Under the pieces are notes generated by a model, which did not search any database, was not told where the DNA came from, and saw only the letters and a list, made by a program, of their open reading frames with translations. The translations under genes were made by a program, and so were the position numbers. Below, piece by piece: positions 24,845 to 31,202 of a stretch of DNA of 31,202 nt (within the stretch, counting starts at the first letter, position 1; each line of letters opens with the position of its first letter). The stretch comes from Brevibacillus sp. GTDB lineage: Bacteria > Bacillota > Bacilli > Brevibacillales > Brevibacillaceae. The stretch spans positions 1 through 31,202 of the forward strand of contig JARDZO010000071.1 of assembly GCA_029240815.1 (NCBI GenBank). The letters are read 5' to 3'.

Positions 24845-24900
24845 TGCCCAAAAGGTAGGCTAAGTTCGGGAGTCATTTGCCTATGTTGCAAATTTGGGCA
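24845..24900. repeat. Imperfect 56-bp palindrome upstream of the sulfate promoter
   Basis: TGCCCAAA (24845-24852) pairs with TTTGGGCA (24893-24900), and TAGGC (24856-24860) with GCCTA (24879-24883). It lies between the FUSC terminator and the sbp promoter, upstream of the -35 box, so it is not in the sbp leader. Confidence 0.6.
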
Positions 24901-24912
24901 CTCAACCAGCAC

Positions 24913-24943
24913 TAAAAAGCCCTCCCCAGACGGAAGAGCCTTG
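24913..24943 (-). terminator. Intrinsic terminator of the FUSC gene
   Basis: On the minus strand an AAGGCTCTTCC arm pairs, with some G-U pairs, with GGGGAGGGCTT, followed by a five-T run. It comes 6 bases after the FUSC stop. Confidence 0.7.
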
Positions 24944-24948
24944 CGCTG

Positions 24949-26913
24949 TTAGGCTTGGTTACTCATATGCAGTGCGTCCTGTAACTCTCCTATCTCCTTT
25001 TCCAAATGAGGAAATCCGCTTATGTCCGGAATCCTTTTCTTCCTAAGTGGTCTTGTTTGTTCTGCTGATTTGGCCATGTTCTCAAATACGAGTAAGAGCT
25101 GCGACAGCGTCGCATCGGGTAAAATGGGGCAACGTGAGGATTTCAGGCAAGACTCGAGGAGATATCCGATTTGCTCGATGGAGTATATGACGGGCCACAT
25201 GTATTCTAGCTTGGTTTTATTACTTGGGATCTCGCCAGTGGCTGTCGTGTACACGATTTTTAAATTACTGAGATTCGTCTGCATTTTTCTTTGTCCCAAT
25301 GATTGTTTGAGATCCAGGTTCTTTCTTTGGTCAGAGAACAGCGTCAACAAAAATTGCTGTTGGCTGCGGATCGTTTTTGCTGTGAGATGCGGAAGTAGGC
25401 TCGATGCCTTGCGTCTTCCAATCAGCAGCGTCCCCACCAGTCCAATTACGCAGCCTATGACGACATCAGTGATTCTCGCAGAAGCAAAGAACGAAATGCT
25501 GTGGTTTTGACCCATGCTATCTGCCAGAATAAGTGCGTTTGGTGTAATAAAAAAGGCCGCTAAACCGTAGTTGAGGACAATGGCAAGCTCTGTGAGTGCT
25601 GTCAAAAGCATAATGAGAACCGCAATGATCAATCCATGGGGATGTGCTGCCAAAAGGATGGTCGCTACCATAATCCCGACAACAGTTCCGATTGAACGTT
25701 GGATCGCCCGGTGAAAAGTGGCGATGATCGTCGCCCCTGACAAGACTGCAGCGCAGGATAAGGTGACCCAGTACGACCGATTTAATTCGAACGAGTAAGC
25801 AACAATCGCTGCCACTGCGAGAACCAAGCCATAGCGGATAGAAGTGAGAAATACGATGGAGTTTTTGTCAAAGGAGCCACCGAGAACTGACCAAAGCGAC
25901 GGTCTCCTTCCATTCTGCGCTGGTTCCATTGACGTAATAGGGTCAGATAAAATATCGATTGCCTTACGTACTTTGGCTTGAAGACGCTGGATGGTTTTGT
26001 CCTCCTTTTCCGTCTCCTCCAACCGTATTTGCCATTCCTTCCTTTTACTCTTCTCATTCAAAAATCCGGCAATAGAACGGACCGAACGCCCAATCTGTGG
26101 CGGAAGCCTGTCCCCCGTTTTTTCCGAATATTCCAGAACGTCGAGAAAAATCACGTTCGCTTGATCATTTAACAACAGCAACCTTTGATATTGCCCGGAG
26201 CTTTGCCACGGTACCTGACCTGCTGACAGGGTCTCTTCTGCCGATTTCAGTACCGGTACGAGCTCTTGCCTTCCCTTTTGAGCTTTCCCGCTTCCCACGG
26301 AATCGATATAAGCAGCGAGCTCATGATAAACGCGGCTCACGGCGGTCGTTTCTGGACCATGCGAATTGCTTACCCACCCCATCATACCCAGAATCCAAGC
26401 CAGGGCTCCCCCTAATAAAACGAGCCCCGCACGTAAAGGAGCGACAGACGGGTCGAGTGGCATCCCTGTGGACAAGGAAAAAGCAAGGACAAAAAAAATA
26501 GCCGCAGGTCCTTGGATTTTATACGCTCCAAAGAGGAACGTGACCAACGCACCGATCAATCCCACGAGGAATGCTGAAGTGAGCGGGTGTGGAGCGACCA
26601 ATGTGCCCAGTCCTACTGCCAAGGACAACCCGACCATCACAAAGAACAGCTTTTTCGCTCGCTGGGCGTACGAAATATTGGAAACGTACAAATAAGTAAA
26701 GCTCCCGATACCAGCAAGCATCCCGTACTGCAAATTTCCTGCGGAGAGCCCTATCAACACCGGGATGCCCGAACAGATGCCAGCAGTGATCGCCTTCTGC
26801 CATGGAAGAGGATTCTTCTTCAATTGAAACGCCTGTTGCATTGTCATGAGGAGTGTAGGATACAGAGGTTCGGGGTTCTTCGTCGCTCGTCTCTTCTGCA
26901 TGCTCTTTTGCAA
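24949..26913 (-). CDS. FUSC-family membrane protein (aromatic-acid/fusaric-acid exporter-like)
   Basis: 654 aa with the duplicated FUSC layout: hydrophobic segments at ~45-190 (AGICSGIPVLIGLSAGNL onward), a soluble helical region ~200-340, a second membrane bundle ~360-490 (the segment YWVTLSCAAVLSGATIIATF followed by HRAIQRSIGTVVG is the FUSC signature), then a helical cytoplasmic tail. Members export aromatic acids or are of unknown role. The start is probably TTG at 26913, since GGGGGA lies ~8 bases upstream and the next ATG is 20 bases away. Monocistronic. Its substrate is not indicated by neighbours. Confidence 0.85.
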   Translation of the reverse strand: MQKSMQKRRATKNPEPLYPTLLMTMQQAFQLKKNPLPWQKAITAGICSGIPVLIGLSAGNLQYGMLAGIGSFTYLYVSNISYAQRAKKLFFVMVGLSLAVGLGTLVAPHPLTSAFLVGLIGALVTFLFGAYKIQGPAAIFFVLAFSLSTGMPLDPSVAPLRAGLVLLGGALAWILGMMGWVSNSHGPETTAVSRVYHELAAYIDSVGSGKAQKGRQELVPVLKSAEETLSAGQVPWQSSGQYQRLLLLNDQANVIFLDVLEYSEKTGDRLPPQIGRSVRSIAGFLNEKSKRKEWQIRLEETEKEDKTIQRLQAKVRKAIDILSDPITSMEPAQNGRRPSLWSVLGGSFDKNSIVFLTSIRYGLVLAVAAIVAYSFELNRSYWVTLSCAAVLSGATIIATFHRAIQRSIGTVVGIMVATILLAAHPHGLIIAVLIMLLTALTELAIVLNYGLAAFFITPNALILADSMGQNHSISFFASARITDVVIGCVIGLVGTLLIGRRKASSLLPHLTAKTIRSQQQFLLTLFSDQRKNLDLKQSLGQRKMQTNLSNLKIVYTTATGEIPSNKTKLEYMWPVIYSIEQIGYLLESCLKSSRCPILPDATLSQLLLVFENMAKSAEQTRPLRKKRIPDISGFPHLEKEIGELQDALHMSNQA

Positions 26914-27004
26914 AGGATCATCCCCCCATCTCCTGTAAAAAGATAGGACTATCTTGACTCATTCCAACTCTTTCTATGCACGGCGTACCTTCGAGCATTC
27001 CTAA

Positions 27005-27050
27005 CGAAAAAACCAGCGTAACTCTGGAGAATCCCGAGATACACTGGTTA
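27005..27050 (-). terminator. Intrinsic terminator of the small oxidase-like gene
   Basis: Interrupted stem AACCAG-TGTA-CTC with GAG-TAC-CTGGTT followed on the minus strand by six T, 17 bases after the stop at 27067. The rest of the 26914-27066 gap holds only the FUSC ribosome site and presumably its promoter. Confidence 0.8.
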
Positions 27051-27066
27051 CTCAAAACGATTCGCT

Positions 27067-27444
27067 CTACTCCCTAACCGTTTTCCACACATTGATGAAG
27101 AATAGCACGATACCAAGTCCCAATACTAATGATCCTATAATTGTCCCTACGACGAAAGACTCAGTGCCCGTTAGGATCATTAAGAACAAACAGCCTTGCA
27201 TGAGCGGCAGACCAATGTTGTGCAGCCAAAAATGCCAAGCAGCCAGCTTGTTCTGGGCTGCTTGTGGATAAGCTCGATAAATGAGTCCGATGATCGCAAG
27301 TGTGACCCACCCCGCGAGATTAAGATGTGCATGAACGGAAGCGTACTCAAATGCTTTGGTAATTCCCATTACGATCCCTAAAATAATGGCGAGAACAAAG
27401 TAAACAGTGGCAATTTTCAAAAACCTCGAAGCCAATCGTTTCAT
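27067..27444 (-). CDS. Small haem-copper-oxidase-subunit-I-like membrane protein
   Basis: 125 aa with four hydrophobic segments. SVHAHLNLAGWVTLAIIGLIY and HFWLHNIGLPLMQG resemble the His-bearing helices of cytochrome oxidase/NO-reductase subunit I, where such His residues bind haem. His38, His40 and the two His of HFWLHN are the candidates. It is far too short to be an oxidase, as the catalytic Cu site helices are missing. Proteins like this occur as stand-alone genes in Bacilli and may bind haem. The role is unknown. Ribosome site AAAGGAG is a few bases before the ATG. Monocistronic. Confidence 0.75.
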   Translation of the reverse strand: MKRLASRFLKIATVYFVLAIILGIVMGITKAFEYASVHAHLNLAGWVTLAIIGLIYRAYPQAAQNKLAAWHFWLHNIGLPLMQGCLFLMILTGTESFVVGTIIGSLVLGLGIVLFFINVWKTVRE

Positions 27445-27497
27445 CTCCTTTCTTTGTCACACTCTAACCATATTTTGAGAACTAGGAACTAAGTACT

Positions 27498-27535
27498 AAA
27501 AAGAAAAACGGTTTGTCACCAATGACAAGCCGCTT
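27498..27535 (-). terminator. Intrinsic terminator of the FAD oxidoreductase gene
   Basis: CGG-TTTGTCA (27509-27518) pairs with TGACAA-CCG (27523-27532) around CCAA, followed on the minus strand by five T and a T-rich tail. Confidence 0.83.
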
Positions 27536-27546
27536 TCCAAACGAAA

Positions 27547-28773
27547 TTACATAGGTACGGTGGCATGTTCGGGGCGTTGAAATGAGAAGAGTTCAGCATC
27601 TGAATGACTCCCTTTTAGAATCAAATCGGCGACAATCTGTCCTCCGATCGTTGCGTACACAGTTCCATTCCCGCCGTAGCCGAGGGAAAATAAACAGTTC
27701 GGATATCCGTTCTGTTCCCCAAAAAAAGGTAACCCGTCATGAGTTCCAGCAAAGGTACCAGACCAGTAGTAGTCTGCCCGAAGTGGAATCTGCGGAAAAA
27801 GTTCTTGCACCTCTCTAAGTAGTTGATCGCGTTTCTTCAGTAGGGAAGCCTCTCTCTTTTTCGAGTCAGCATTGGGTTCATCCAATCCGCCCACGATGAT
27901 GCGCCCTTCCTTGCAGGTCCGTATGTACAAATAAGGTCGGGCCGTTTCCCAGATCAGACAGGTACCTGGCCACCCGAGAAACGCCTCCACCGGATTGGTG
28001 ACAATAGCAGAGCTGGCGGACAGGATCGCGTTTGGATTTCGTTTCATGGACTGAGTCTCGTATCCCGTTGCAAAGACAACCCTTTTACATCGAATTCGAT
28101 TTCCCTTCTTAGTGAGGATTATCGTGTCTCCACCCTCAACCTTATAATGCACAATCTCTGTATTCGTAAAGACACGCATACCTTTGCTCGTGGAATCCTC
28201 GATGATTCCATTGGCCAACTTGTACGGATTGATTTCTGCATCACCAGTCGAATAAATAGCACCAGGCTTGGAAAAAGAAAAACGCTTTTCTACTTCTGAC
28301 TGTTCCAAGTAACGGACGGGAAATCCATGCTTTTTCAAGTTCTGATATTCAAGTTTCAACGCTTTCCTATCTTCTGTCTGACTTGCATAGTAGAGGCAGT
28401 CTCGTCTCCTATAATCAGGAGACATGCCGATCGACTGCGAGATCACTTCCAGTTGATCCACCGCTTGTTTGCACAATTGGTAAAATCGGACCCCTTTTTC
28501 TTCTCCAAAAGAATGAATACATGCAGTCAATGATTTATCGTTGGCAAATTGCAGCAGACCTGTATTGGCACTACTGCTGCCTTGAGCAATCTGGCGCTTA
28601 TCCACCAGTACGACGTCTACATCATGCTGCATTAAATAATAGGAGCATAACGCCCCTGCTTCACCACCTCCGACAATGACTACATCGCACATGATATCCG
28701 TGGAGAGATCAGGATACCGGGTTGGATTTGGCAGCGTTTCTGGCCAATACAACTTCCCTGTCACTAAGTTCAT
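27547..28773 (-). CDS. FAD-dependent oxidoreductase, DAO (glycine/D-amino-acid oxidase) family
   Basis: 408 aa flavoprotein. The dinucleotide-binding motif VVIVGGGEAGALCSYYL begins near residue 31, followed by VVLVDKRQIAQGSSSANTGLLQF (the usual Gly-Ser-Ser contact of DAO enzymes). RVVFATGYET and a C-terminal SLGYGGNGTVYATIGGQI segment close the FAD site. It probably oxidises an amine or amino acid, but no substrate can be deduced. I place the start at the ATG at 28773. GGGGA lies 7 bases before it, while an ATG two codons earlier is only 2 bases from that site. Monocistronic. A soluble cytoplasmic protein. Confidence 0.9.
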   Translation of the reverse strand: MNLVTGKLYWPETLPNPTRYPDLSTDIMCDVVIVGGGEAGALCSYYLMQHDVDVVLVDKRQIAQGSSSANTGLLQFANDKSLTACIHSFGEEKGVRFYQLCKQAVDQLEVISQSIGMSPDYRRRDCLYYASQTEDRKALKLEYQNLKKHGFPVRYLEQSEVEKRFSFSKPGAIYSTGDAEINPYKLANGIIEDSTSKGMRVFTNTEIVHYKVEGGDTIILTKKGNRIRCKRVVFATGYETQSMKRNPNAILSASSAIVTNPVEAFLGWPGTCLIWETARPYLYIRTCKEGRIIVGGLDEPNADSKKREASLLKKRDQLLREVQELFPQIPLRADYYWSGTFAGTHDGLPFFGEQNGYPNCLFSLGYGGNGTVYATIGGQIVADLILKGSHSDAELFSFQRPEHATVPM

Positions 28774-28890
28774 GTCCATGTCCCCTCAACAGTAATCCCC
28801 ATTAGGATATCCAATGACTGATGCCCCATCCGTTGTCCTATCGCGTCTATTCGCCATTTCGGTTAAGATGAAGGAAGAGGAGTGAGGGAC

Positions 28891-29193
28891 ATGATTACCG
28901 TATATGTAAAGCGCCCACATGAACCGGCCGTCGCTGCAGAATTGGAAGGAATGGATGATCTGCGGGATTTGGTCGGAGAGGATTATGAGGTAGTGGCAGA
29001 CGATCATCTCGAGGGAATCTCCCTCATTGTGAACGAGGAGGCCCGTGGTGTAGAAGCAAACAACTTCCCCATCACTTCAGATGGATATTTGGATTGGGTA
29101 TATGGCACTTGTGTATTTGTAAAAGCAGATGGCCGCTCCCTTTCTGAGGAAGATCGGTCGCGTATCGATCAATTTTTGACAGCAAAAGTATAA
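28891..29193 (+). CDS. DUF3846 domain protein
   Basis: 100-aa acidic protein. MITVYVKRPHEPAVAAELEG, DLRDLVGEDYEVV, SLIVNEEARGVEANNFP and YGTCVFVKADG follow the DUF3846 layout (strand, LQ-x-x-VGG-like turn, NEEG-like turn, GT-x-x-V strand). The family has no assigned function and is common on phages and plasmids. The start is the ATG at 28891, 8 bases after GAGGAG. The GTG three codons earlier would overlap it. It is divergent from the FAD oxidoreductase gene. Confidence 0.75.
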   Translation: MITVYVKRPHEPAVAAELEGMDDLRDLVGEDYEVVADDHLEGISLIVNEEARGVEANNFPITSDGYLDWVYGTCVFVKADGRSLSEEDRSRIDQFLTAKV

Positions 29194-29199
29194 CTCTCC

Positions 29200-29259
29200 A
29201 AAAATACCCCTTACCCGCCATGAGATCCAAGAAATCGACCATGGGCGTAAGGGGCATTT
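29200..29259. terminator. Long bidirectional terminator between DUF3846 gene and dut
   Basis: CCCCTTAC-CCGCCATG and CATGGGCG-GTAAGGGG form a ~15-bp stem with a small bulge. The minus strand ends in GTATTTTT, and the plus strand in CATTTCG, so it serves dut best and probably both converging genes. Confidence 0.82.
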
Positions 29260-29275
29260 CGCATTTCATCGCTTC

Positions 29276-29815
29276 TTATCCTTTTATACCGCTGCTTCCA
29301 AAACCACCGGCACCGCGCTCCGTTTCATCCAGCTCATCGACAACTTCAAATTGAGCGATTGGAACAATCGCAATGACTCCTTGCGCAATGCGGTCACCTT
29401 TTTTGATCAAATAACTGTTGCTATCGACTTCCTGGTCTACTGTCGTTTCTTTTTCACTCGCATCCAGACAGACATTTTTACGTTCCGCACTAGGAATACG
29501 GATGTTGTCTACTAGGACACACACCTCACCGCGATGACCAGCATCGACGGTTCCTGGCGCATTCGAGAGACGCAGTTTTGTTTTGGCGCTAATTCCAGAA
29601 CGTGGACGAACTTGTAGTTCAAAGCCTTCTGGCAAGGCAAAGGCCAAACCCGTTGGAACTTTAGCAGACTGTCCTGGAGCAATAATGACATCCTCTACCG
29701 CCACCAAGTCAAATCCAGCATCCATCGCACGAGCGTACTGAGGGATCACTGCATCTGGATGGAGTTTTTTTATTTTCACCTGAGCGGTTACGCGATCACT
29801 TGTCATGTTCATCAT
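29276..29815 (-). CDS. dut: Trimeric dUTP diphosphatase
   Basis: Cleaves dUTP to dUMP, keeping uracil out of DNA and feeding thymidylate synthesis. The five family motifs are present in order: AGFDLVA, RPRSGIS, GTVDAGHRGEV (catalytic Asp), RIAQGVIA and the C-terminal P-loop-like RGAGGFGSSG. About 20 extra residues (SAERKNVCLDASEKETTVDQ) lie between motifs III and IV, making it longer (179 aa) than enzymes of ~145 aa. The start is the ATG at 29815, six bases after GAGGAG. Earlier in-frame codons lack a site. Confidence 0.94.
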   Translation of the reverse strand: MMNMTSDRVTAQVKIKKLHPDAVIPQYARAMDAGFDLVAVEDVIIAPGQSAKVPTGLAFALPEGFELQVRPRSGISAKTKLRLSNAPGTVDAGHRGEVCVLVDNIRIPSAERKNVCLDASEKETTVDQEVDSNSYLIKKGDRIAQGVIAIVPIAQFEVVDELDETERGAGGFGSSGIKG

Positions 29816-29850
29816 TTGTCTCTCCTCTTTTTTACCTATCATCCTTTCAT

Positions 29851-29879
29851 AGTTTACAAGAAGCCCCCCCTTCCAGCAA
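29851..29879 (-). promoter_or_regulatory. Sigma-A-like promoter of dut
   Basis: Minus strand TTGCTG (29874-29879), 17-base spacer, TAAACT with TG just upstream (29851-29856). The spacer contains seven G in a row. Confidence 0.5.
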
Positions 29880-29977
29880 GGAACAAAACGGTCACATCCA
29901 CACTCATGAAAAACAGTCGTTTTTTCATAAAAAACTCACAAATCCCTTTCATTTTCTACGCATCACCGCTTTCAATA

Positions 29978-29986
29978 TGTTATAAT
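29978..29986 (+). promoter_or_regulatory. Extended -10 promoter of trhO
   Basis: TGTTATAAT (29978-29986) is a perfect -10 box with the TGn extension. No good -35 box lies 17 bases upstream, which fits an extended -10 promoter. The leader to the TTG start is ~45 bases. Confidence 0.6.
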
Positions 29987-30037
29987 CACCGTTGCACGAA
30001 AAAATCAATATAAGTTAAAGAAAGGGTGGATTGTACA

Positions 30038-30982
30038 TTGCAAGTACAAAAACCATATCGCATTCTGTTGTATTACAAGTATACTCCCATTGAAAATTAC
30101 GAAGAGTATGCAGCGGAGCATTTGCAATATTGTAAGGATAACGGATTAAAGGGACGGATTGTCGTCGCTCCAGAAGGTATAAACGGAACGGTATCCGGTA
30201 CCATCGAACAGACAGACGCTTACATGGAATACGTACGCAAAGACCCGCGTTTCGCGGATATGTGGTTTAAAATAGATGAGTCGGATGAGCACGCGTTTAA
30301 AAAGATCTTTGTTCGCCCGAAAAAAGAGCTCGTCACGTGGCGCTTGGAAAACGATGTAGATCCGAATGAGAAAACGGGTCAATATCTGAATCCAAAAGAG
30401 TTTTACGAATTGATGCAGCAAGAAGACGTCGTGATCCTGGACGGACGCAACTACTACGAGTACGACCTCGGTCATTTCCGCGGCGCGATTCGCCCTGAAG
30501 TGGACTCCTCCCGCGAGTTTCCTGAATGGATTCGCGATAACATGAGCCAGTTCAAAGATAAGAAAGTACTCACTTACTGCACAGGCGGAATTCGTTGCGA
30601 GAAACTGACAGGTGTTCTCCTCGACCAAGGCTTTGAGAACGTGTACCAGCTGCATGGTGGAATCGTCACCTACGGAAAAGATCCGGAAGTACAAGGTCGC
30701 TTGTGGGACGGCAAATGCTATGTTTTTGACGAGCGTATCTCTGTACCGATCAACCACACCGAGGAAGATGTCGTCATCGGTCGTTGCCACTATTGTGGGA
30801 AAATAGAAGACCGCTATGTAAACTGCGCGAACCCATTCTGCAACAAACAGCACTTCTGCTGCACAGAATGTGAACAAACATTTAAGCGCTCCTGCTCGGA
30901 CGAATGCCGTGAGCATCCTCGCAATCGGTTCGTAGAAGCAGAAGAAAAAGCAAAACTGCAGGCTGCAGCTAACAACGCCTAA
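30038..30982 (+). CDS. trhO: Oxygen-dependent tRNA uridine(34) hydroxylase TrhO (rhodanese fold)
   Basis: Hydroxylates U34 of certain tRNAs, the first step to mo5U in Bacillus. N-terminal domain [14 protein letters not shown] and [17 protein letters not shown]. The central rhodanese domain carries the active-site loop CTGGIRCEK, with Cys181 as the predicted catalytic residue and Cys187 behind it. The C-terminal Cys-rich zinc-type tail includes RCHYCGK and [11 protein letters not shown]. The start is TTG at 30038 with AAAGGGTGG 8 bases upstream. A GTG at 30026 overlaps that site. 314 aa, normal length. Monocistronic between an extended -10 promoter and a terminator. Confidence 0.93.
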   Translation: MQVQKPYRILLYYKYTPIENYEEYAAEHLQYCKDNGLKGRIVVAPEGINGTVSGTIEQTDAYMEYVRKDPRFADMWFKIDESDEHAFKKIFVRPKKELVTWRLENDVDPNEKTGQYLNPKEFYELMQQEDVVILDGRNYYEYDLGHFRGAIRPEVDSSREFPEWIRDNMSQFKDKKVLTYCTGGIRCEKLTGVLLDQGFENVYQLHGGIVTYGKDPEVQGRLWDGKCYVFDERISVPINHTEEDVVIGRCHYCGKIEDRYVNCANPFCNKQHFCCTECEQTFKRSCSDECREHPRNRFVEAEEKAKLQAAANNA

Positions 30983-30990
30983 GAAATGAC

Positions 30991-31025
30991 CAAGCTGATT
31001 CCATCCAGGAGTCAGCTTTTTTTTG
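30991..31025 (+). terminator. Intrinsic terminator of trhO
   Basis: AAGCTGA (30992-30998) pairs with TCAGCTT (31012-31018), followed by T to 31024. Confidence 0.88.
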
Positions 31026-31060
31026 CTGGTGGTTCATTGTTTGTTTTGAAGTTTCTACCG

Positions 31061-31088
31061 TTACAATGTCCCTACTATTTAGTAAAAT
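31061..31088 (+). promoter_or_regulatory. Sigma-A-like promoter of the right-end amidase gene
   Basis: TTACAA (31061-31066), 16-base spacer, TAAAAT (31083-31088). The predicted start is ~30 bases before the coding frame. Confidence 0.6.
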
Positions 31089-31125
31089 AGAAACTATCGA
31101 AACTGAATGAAAAAGGCGGGATACA

Positions 31126-31202
31126 ATAGACCTCAACCATGAATCGACGATACGTGAATGGCAACATGCAATGGAACAAGGCACCACTACGTCGAGAGAG
31201 TT
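31126..31202 (+). CDS. Amidase N-terminus (amidase-signature family), 3' partial, apparent ATA start
   Basis: The frame reads DLNHESTIREWQHAMEQGTT followed by TSRE and runs off the window. The helix ending in G-x-x-TSREL is the usual N-terminus of amidase-signature (GatA-like) enzymes. Between the in-frame stop at 31108-31110 and the ATG at 31171 there is no ATG, GTG or TTG. AAAGGCGGG at 31112-31120 fits a start at ATA 31126 with 5-base spacing. The ATG at 31171 has no ribosome site and would remove the family helix. Only ~25 residues are visible, so the call rests on a short pattern. Confidence 0.55.
   Translation, partial: MDLNHESTIREWQHAMEQGTTTSRE

Noticed and set aside
31139..31202. ATG-initiated plus-strand frame at the right edge (MNRRYVNGNM...)
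   Set aside because: It has no ribosome site at proper distance and the overlapping frame shows an amidase-like N-terminus.

Overview
The window reads as chromosomal DNA of a Gram-positive, spore-forming Bacillota, most likely Brevibacillus or a close Paenibacillaceae relative (inference). The basis is strong AGGAGG-type ribosome sites, frequent GTG/TTG starts, short operons closed by hairpin plus T-run terminators, and resemblance to Bacillus YkpA, YhcX, YhjB/YhjC and PucR-type proteins. No rRNA, tRNA, insertion sequence, prophage block or CRISPR array is visible. Most genes lie on the minus strand.

Layout. 1-3.0 kb: the end of an NlpC/P60 cell-wall hydrolase, a small helical protein and an M3 oligoendopeptidase. 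3.2-8.7 kb: one minus-strand operon ecfA1-ecfA2-ecfT-ecfS followed by a P1 (DmpA/ThnT-type) aminopeptidase and an M20 metallopeptidase. It is preceded by a textbook sigma-54 (-24/-12) promoter, two near-identical palindromes and the C-terminal DNA-binding helix of a lost enhancer-binding protein. 9.0-11.7 kb: a small membrane protein, then a nitrilase-GNAT-GNAT operon whose first two genes are a split, order-swapped version of Bacillus YhcX. 11.7-18.2 kb: a DUF3311/sodium-solute symporter pair, a YtcJ-like amidohydrolase and a hydantoinase/carbamoylase-type amidase, divergent from a PucR-family regulator. 18.2-20.8 kb: a small protein, a gene-free stretch with a long inverted repeat, an ABC-F ATPase (YkpA type) and an unlisted 38-residue ORF. 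20.8-24.8 kb: the sulfate importer sbp-cysT-cysW-cysA. 24.9-29.2 kb: a FUSC exporter-like protein, a small haem-copper-oxidase-like membrane protein, a DAO-type FAD oxidoreductase and a DUF3846 protein. 29.3-31.2 kb: dut, trhO and the start of an amidase.

How it fits together. From 3 to 18 kb nearly every enzyme hydrolyses a C-N bond (peptide, acyl-amide, carbamoyl or nitrile-type), and two dedicated importers sit beside them. With a sigma-54 promoter in front of one operon and a PucR regulator in front of the other, the region looks like a nitrogen-scavenging district. The most interesting part is the sigma-54-driven ECF importer coupled to two peptidases: its substrate is unknown and its dedicated activator appears to have been deleted except for the HTH tail and its binding sites.
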